The notes below the pieces were generated by a model. It ran no database searches, had not been told where the DNA came from, and saw nothing but the letters and a program-made list of their open reading frames with translations. A stretch of DNA of 64,000 bases, taken from the NCBI GenBank assembly GCA_002633005.1, contig NMRA01000278.1:227144-291143 (forward strand). The letters run 5' to 3'. Shown in pieces: positions 60,973 to 64,000 of the stretch; position 1 is the stretch's first letter, and each line of letters begins with the position of its first letter. Position numbers and translations under genes: made by a program. The DNA comes from Phoronis australis (Eukaryota > Phoronida > Phoronidae).

Positions 60973-61630
60973 ACCTGAATGATCTGTAACTGTTTATTAT
61001 GTGAAGTAATTTTTTTGAAAGTAAGAAAAAGTCCAGTCTCGCCTGCTTTATAAGGTTTTTACGTCTCCATGTATGACGGTTTAAATTCGGGTGGAATTCC
61101 CGAAATGGATCTACGAGGTCCCACATTTGTATTTGTTCTTTTAATTTCTCACTGCCATTTGGATTATTGCGTTGCTTATAGTATCGCGTGTCTTTATACT
61201 GGTCTAAAACAAGATTGAAATCCTCACATGCAATATTTTTTTCATTACCCAACTCCTCAATTTCATTAAAAAGGTTCGAAAAAAGTCAGGTTTGTCCTCG
61301 TTTGGACCATACAAGTTTACAAGCGTAATTCTCTCTCCCTCCATTGTTATATCAAGTAATATATAATTCCCACTTTTGTCACCTCTCCAACCGTGTATTT
61401 GATGTTCAAAATTATTACTCAGCATTATTGCAACTCCTCTTGCATTGCTCTTGAATGAACTGAAATAGCTGGAAAATCCCCACTGTAATTGGACTTGATC
61501 CTCCAACGCCTTGGGTATCTTGAAGACAATAAATATTGTATGACTTATCTTTAAGGTACTTTAGAACATCAAGTCTTTTCTCGGAATCTCCAAGTCCCTG
61601 ACAGTTTAAAGAAAGTATTTTAATTTCCAT
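60956..61630 (-). pseudogene. LINE ORF2: endonuclease part, frameshifted
   Basis: Starts M-E-I-K-I-L-S-L-N-C-Q-G-L, the APE-type endonuclease opening. L-V-N-L-Y-G-P-N and C-E-D-F-N-L-V-L-D (normally G-D-F-N) follow in other frames. Frame changes occur near 61500 and 61250. The Gly of the G-D-F-N motif is lost in the reading seen. Confidence 0.75.
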
Positions 61631-61635
61631 TCTTG

Positions 61636-61833
61636 TTAAAATTTAATTCGTGGACTACGACTAAATTCAAGTACTGCTCTCAGTGACATTAAACATTTAA
61701 CGTATTCAATTGGATTGATTAATTTTTCTGCACATGCTACCAGTAAGAGAAGGAACACAGTGGACAAAAAGCTATCAAGACAAAGAAGAAAAACAAGCAC
61801 TAAATGAGTGAGCTGTAACAGCACCCACAACAT
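61636..61833 (-). CDS. Small hydrophobic ORF between LINE ORF1 and ORF2
   Basis: 65 codons with a strongly hydrophobic N-terminal half (L-V-L-V-F-L-L-C-L-D-S-F and V-F-L-L-L-L-V-A). Its stop is separated from the ORF2 ATG by only five bases. It may be chance or a reinitiation arrangement. No family recognised. Confidence 0.25.
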   Translation of the reverse strand: MLWVLLQLTHLVLVFLLCLDSFLSTVFLLLLVACAEKLINPIEYVKCLMSLRAVLEFSRSPRIKF

Positions 61834-62366
61834 ATACCACAGACGCCAGGAGCCCTGAATCTGAGAAGGCAGCCCGCATCGACAGTCATCCTATGCATGC
61901 TAAAGCCCTGGGTATTTGACTAGTTACTGTAGTCATAATGGTATACCCCATGGAATGACAATCCAAAGGAAGAACAATTGAAGAGCAATAGAAGCGCTCC
62001 GAATGAACTGCATTAGAGCACAAGCCATTGGTTACAACCCTGATTTAGTTACTACCAGATGTTCAGCATTGGCACAAAGAAAAAAACAGTTTAAAGCTCG
62101 TAATTTCAAGAGATAACTAGCTCAGGAAAAGATTCAAATAGGAACTAAAACTTTAAAAAAATGCAATTAAATAAACATATAGCTGAATAGAGAAACTGAA
62201 ACACCAGATTAACATGAAATACATGTAAAAGTACTAGTATCAAATTACGAGATAACACTGATATCAGTCTACGCAAACGCATTTAGTACAAAACATTTAA
62301 ACGCCGCCTAAAATATTAACCCAATTCCGCACGACTACCTAAATTGAGTAACCATACGCCGTCATT

Positions 62367-63104
62367 TTACTCACAGTTCAAAACCCGTTCCGGCGTTGGC
62401 TTCTGGCGCTGACTCTTCCAAAGACCTTCCACAAACTCGTTTACTTGTTCCATTCGCATCATTTCTTGGTAAGAATCATTCATCTTCTTGATGAAGATCT
62501 TCCCATCTCTCACGTATGCCGACTTGATGTGTCCCTGTTTCACTAATCTGCTACACTCTGCAAAAATAGCAGCTTTCCTCTTTGTGAGATTTTCATTCAT
62601 ATATATTTTTCGCACCGAGGCACGCCCTTGATCCATCTGTTTAACCGCAAGTGTCGATCTTTTCTTCAGAAATTCTGTTCGCTTACGGTAACTAGTAAAC
62701 ATAGCGATGATCGGTCTAGGTTTACCCCTGGCATCTCTGTTAAAAGCACCCAGCCTGTGGGTGGGGTCTAATTCAGTTACAGACAGGTCAACTTCCAACT
62801 TCTTGGCTATGTTTAAGACTAGCTCCTCAGTGTTCTCCCCCTTATTTTCCTCTACACCGTGTATTATCATGCAGTTTCGTCTAGAATATTGCTCGCTGTC
62901 GTCTAAACGCTCCTCCAGTTCGCTCACCTTTCTACTCAGACTGTCAATTTCGTCCTGTTGTTTCTGTAGCATATCTTTGAACCCCTCGGTTAGGTGAAGA
63001 CAGGCTTCATTGAGAGTACGTTCAAACATTTCTGTGAACAGTCCCTTTATATCCGAGTCCTGGAGTGCAGATTTCATGCCTTGAATAAATGTGTTCGCTT
63101 CCAT
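62367..63104 (-). CDS. LINE ORF1 protein (coiled coil plus RNA-binding domain)
   Basis: Intact 245-codon frame. Residues about 45-75 form a coiled coil (heptad pattern around I-D-S-L-S-R-K-V-S-E-L-E-E-R-L), then R-R-N-C-M-I-I-H-G-V, the first strand of the L1 ORF1 RRM. L-D-P-T-H-R-L-G and R-P-I-I-A-M-F follow, and a C-terminal domain ends in a charged tail. Expected role: trimeric RNA chaperone coating LINE RNA. It is intact although ORF2 is broken. Confidence 0.85.
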   Translation of the reverse strand: MEANTFIQGMKSALQDSDIKGLFTEMFERTLNEACLHLTEGFKDMLQKQQDEIDSLSRKVSELEERLDDSEQYSRRNCMIIHGVEENKGENTEELVLNIAKKLEVDLSVTELDPTHRLGAFNRDARGKPRPIIAMFTSYRKRTEFLKKRSTLAVKQMDQGRASVRKIYMNENLTKRKAAIFAECSRLVKQGHIKSAYVRDGKIFIKKMNDSYQEMMRMEQVNEFVEGLWKSQRQKPTPERVLNCE

Positions 63105-63209
63105 GGTTAGGCTTTAGGGCTGATATTTTTGCAGGCTATGTTCTCGAATTCTAAAACACACCCGCCATGTTTCGAAGCGCCACCATGGTCACACTGCGCC
63201 ATGCCTATG

Positions 63210-63690
63210 AACCTTAGACGTATGTGCATACTGTATACAAAACACAAGAGCAAAAGTTAATATTATTTGGAAGATGCATTTTTACAAATGCGTGTGCATC
63301 AAGGAGAGCAGAGGGCGCGTGTACTGAGTGTCTTTACTCTTAGGATTCGCGACATAGCTATAAGTTTTTTTAAGTCAAATTTGTTCGGCACAACATTTCA
63401 AGTCCACCTACCTAGGGCTGGAAACCTAGTACTGGGGTTTTCCTCACAAAGTCCCATATTGTATATTCGGAATTAGGGATGTGGCGTGAATTTGTAAGTT
63501 ACTAATATATGACATATGATTGGATATATCAGTCGTGTAACTGGGAAGTTTCCGGTACATATTTCCCACTGAGAGAGTGAATATGCAACATCATCAATGC
63601 ATGATTGTCTTCACAGATAGGAGTGTGCTGTTGAATATCTGCTGTAGTTGTGGGTTATGTTGTATATTTCATTGTTAACTTCTTCTTTCC
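63210..63690. other. Sequence between two non-LTR elements, nothing recognised
   Basis: No domain or repeat structure seen. Confidence 0.5.
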
Positions 63691-63965
63691 TTAGGCTTTG
63701 GGCCAGAGCTCATCGCATTAATTGTGAGAACAAGTCGTGTTGTAGCTGCAAAAAAACTCTAAAGAAGTCTCCCGCAAAGGGATAACAATCGCATCTGCAT
63801 AAATGACAGGAAGGTTATTTACATAAACCAAGAAGAGAAGAGGCCTAATACACAACCTTGTGATACACCTCTGCATACAACGAACCCCGGAGGAGATGAT
63901 GATGAAAGAACACCGTCGACACGAACACTATATGAGATCATGAAATTCCCAGTAATGCCATCTCG
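63690..63965 (-). pseudogene. Non-LTR reverse transcriptase fragment (CR1/Jockey-type)
   Basis: On the minus strand, V-C-R-G-V-S-Q-G-C-V-L-G, then after a frame shift P-L-L-F-L-V-Y-V-N-N-L-P and Y-A-D-A. This is the G-V-P-Q-G-S-V-L-G-P-L-L-F-x-I-Y-I-N-D-L-P block, decayed. The rest is outside the window or lost. Confidence 0.65.
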
Positions 63966-64000
63966 TTGGGCTTTGTGTAGAAATATATCCTCCTCCCCCC

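Larger units (their letters stand above)
57762..63206 (-). mobile_element. Nearly full-length L1-type (non-LTR) retrotransposon, disabled
   Basis: On the minus strand the element reads 5' UTR, ORF1 (63104-62367), a 736-base interval, ORF2 (61630-about 58040, several frameshifts) and a short 3' UTR ending in an A-run at about 57762. Domain order (coiled-coil RNA-binding ORF1; endonuclease then reverse transcriptase in ORF2) is that of L1/Tx1-type LINEs. No clear target-site duplication was seen. Confidence 0.85.

Noticed and set aside
1-64000. CRISPR arrays, bacterial operons or phage-like systems.
   Set aside because: The window is eukaryotic, with spliced genes and animal transposons; tandem repeats here have no spacer structure.

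Overview
The window is eukaryotic DNA from an intron-rich animal genome. It has GT-AG introns, phase-1 EGF exons, Ty3/gypsy-type, L1-type and hAT elements, hairpin MITEs and microsatellites. The main gene looks like vertebrate VWDE, and the repeat content suggests a marine invertebrate, possibly a deuterostome such as a hemichordate, lancelet or echinoderm. That placement is inference. Six single 'n' bases mark contig joins.

One large minus-strand gene dominates positions 1-47687. I traced 24 exons by splice signals and phase: signal peptide, C-type lectin domain (three exons), four EGF repeats, the eight-cysteine D8C domain (three exons), a VWDE-type N-terminal region, a von Willebrand factor D domain (four exons), a cysteine-containing post-VWD region, and the start of another EGF at the left edge, where the gene runs out of the window. 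Every junction is phase-consistent, giving about 1170 codons in view. From the D8C domain onward the order matches VWDE. The lectin domain plus four EGFs in front is an unusual fusion.

The introns carry repeats: a degraded LTR retrotransposon (16456-21756) and an hAT transposase remnant (about 22140-23640) in one intron; a large dispersed inverted repeat (about 3930-4500 and 46080-46870); four copies of a short GC-ended MITE; several foldback elements; a solo-LTR-like promoter packed with heat-shock elements (about 35825-36579); a 703-bp tandem duplication; and a tRNA-like SINE head. Three near-identical duplications abut an 'n' and look like unmerged contig overlaps rather than real duplications.

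Right of the gene start, 48-57.7 kb holds no convincing host gene: a polymerase-like scrap, repeats, microsatellites and a 42-bp minisatellite. A nearly full-length but broken L1-type LINE lies on the minus strand at about 57762-63206, and a second non-LTR reverse transcriptase scrap lies at the right edge.
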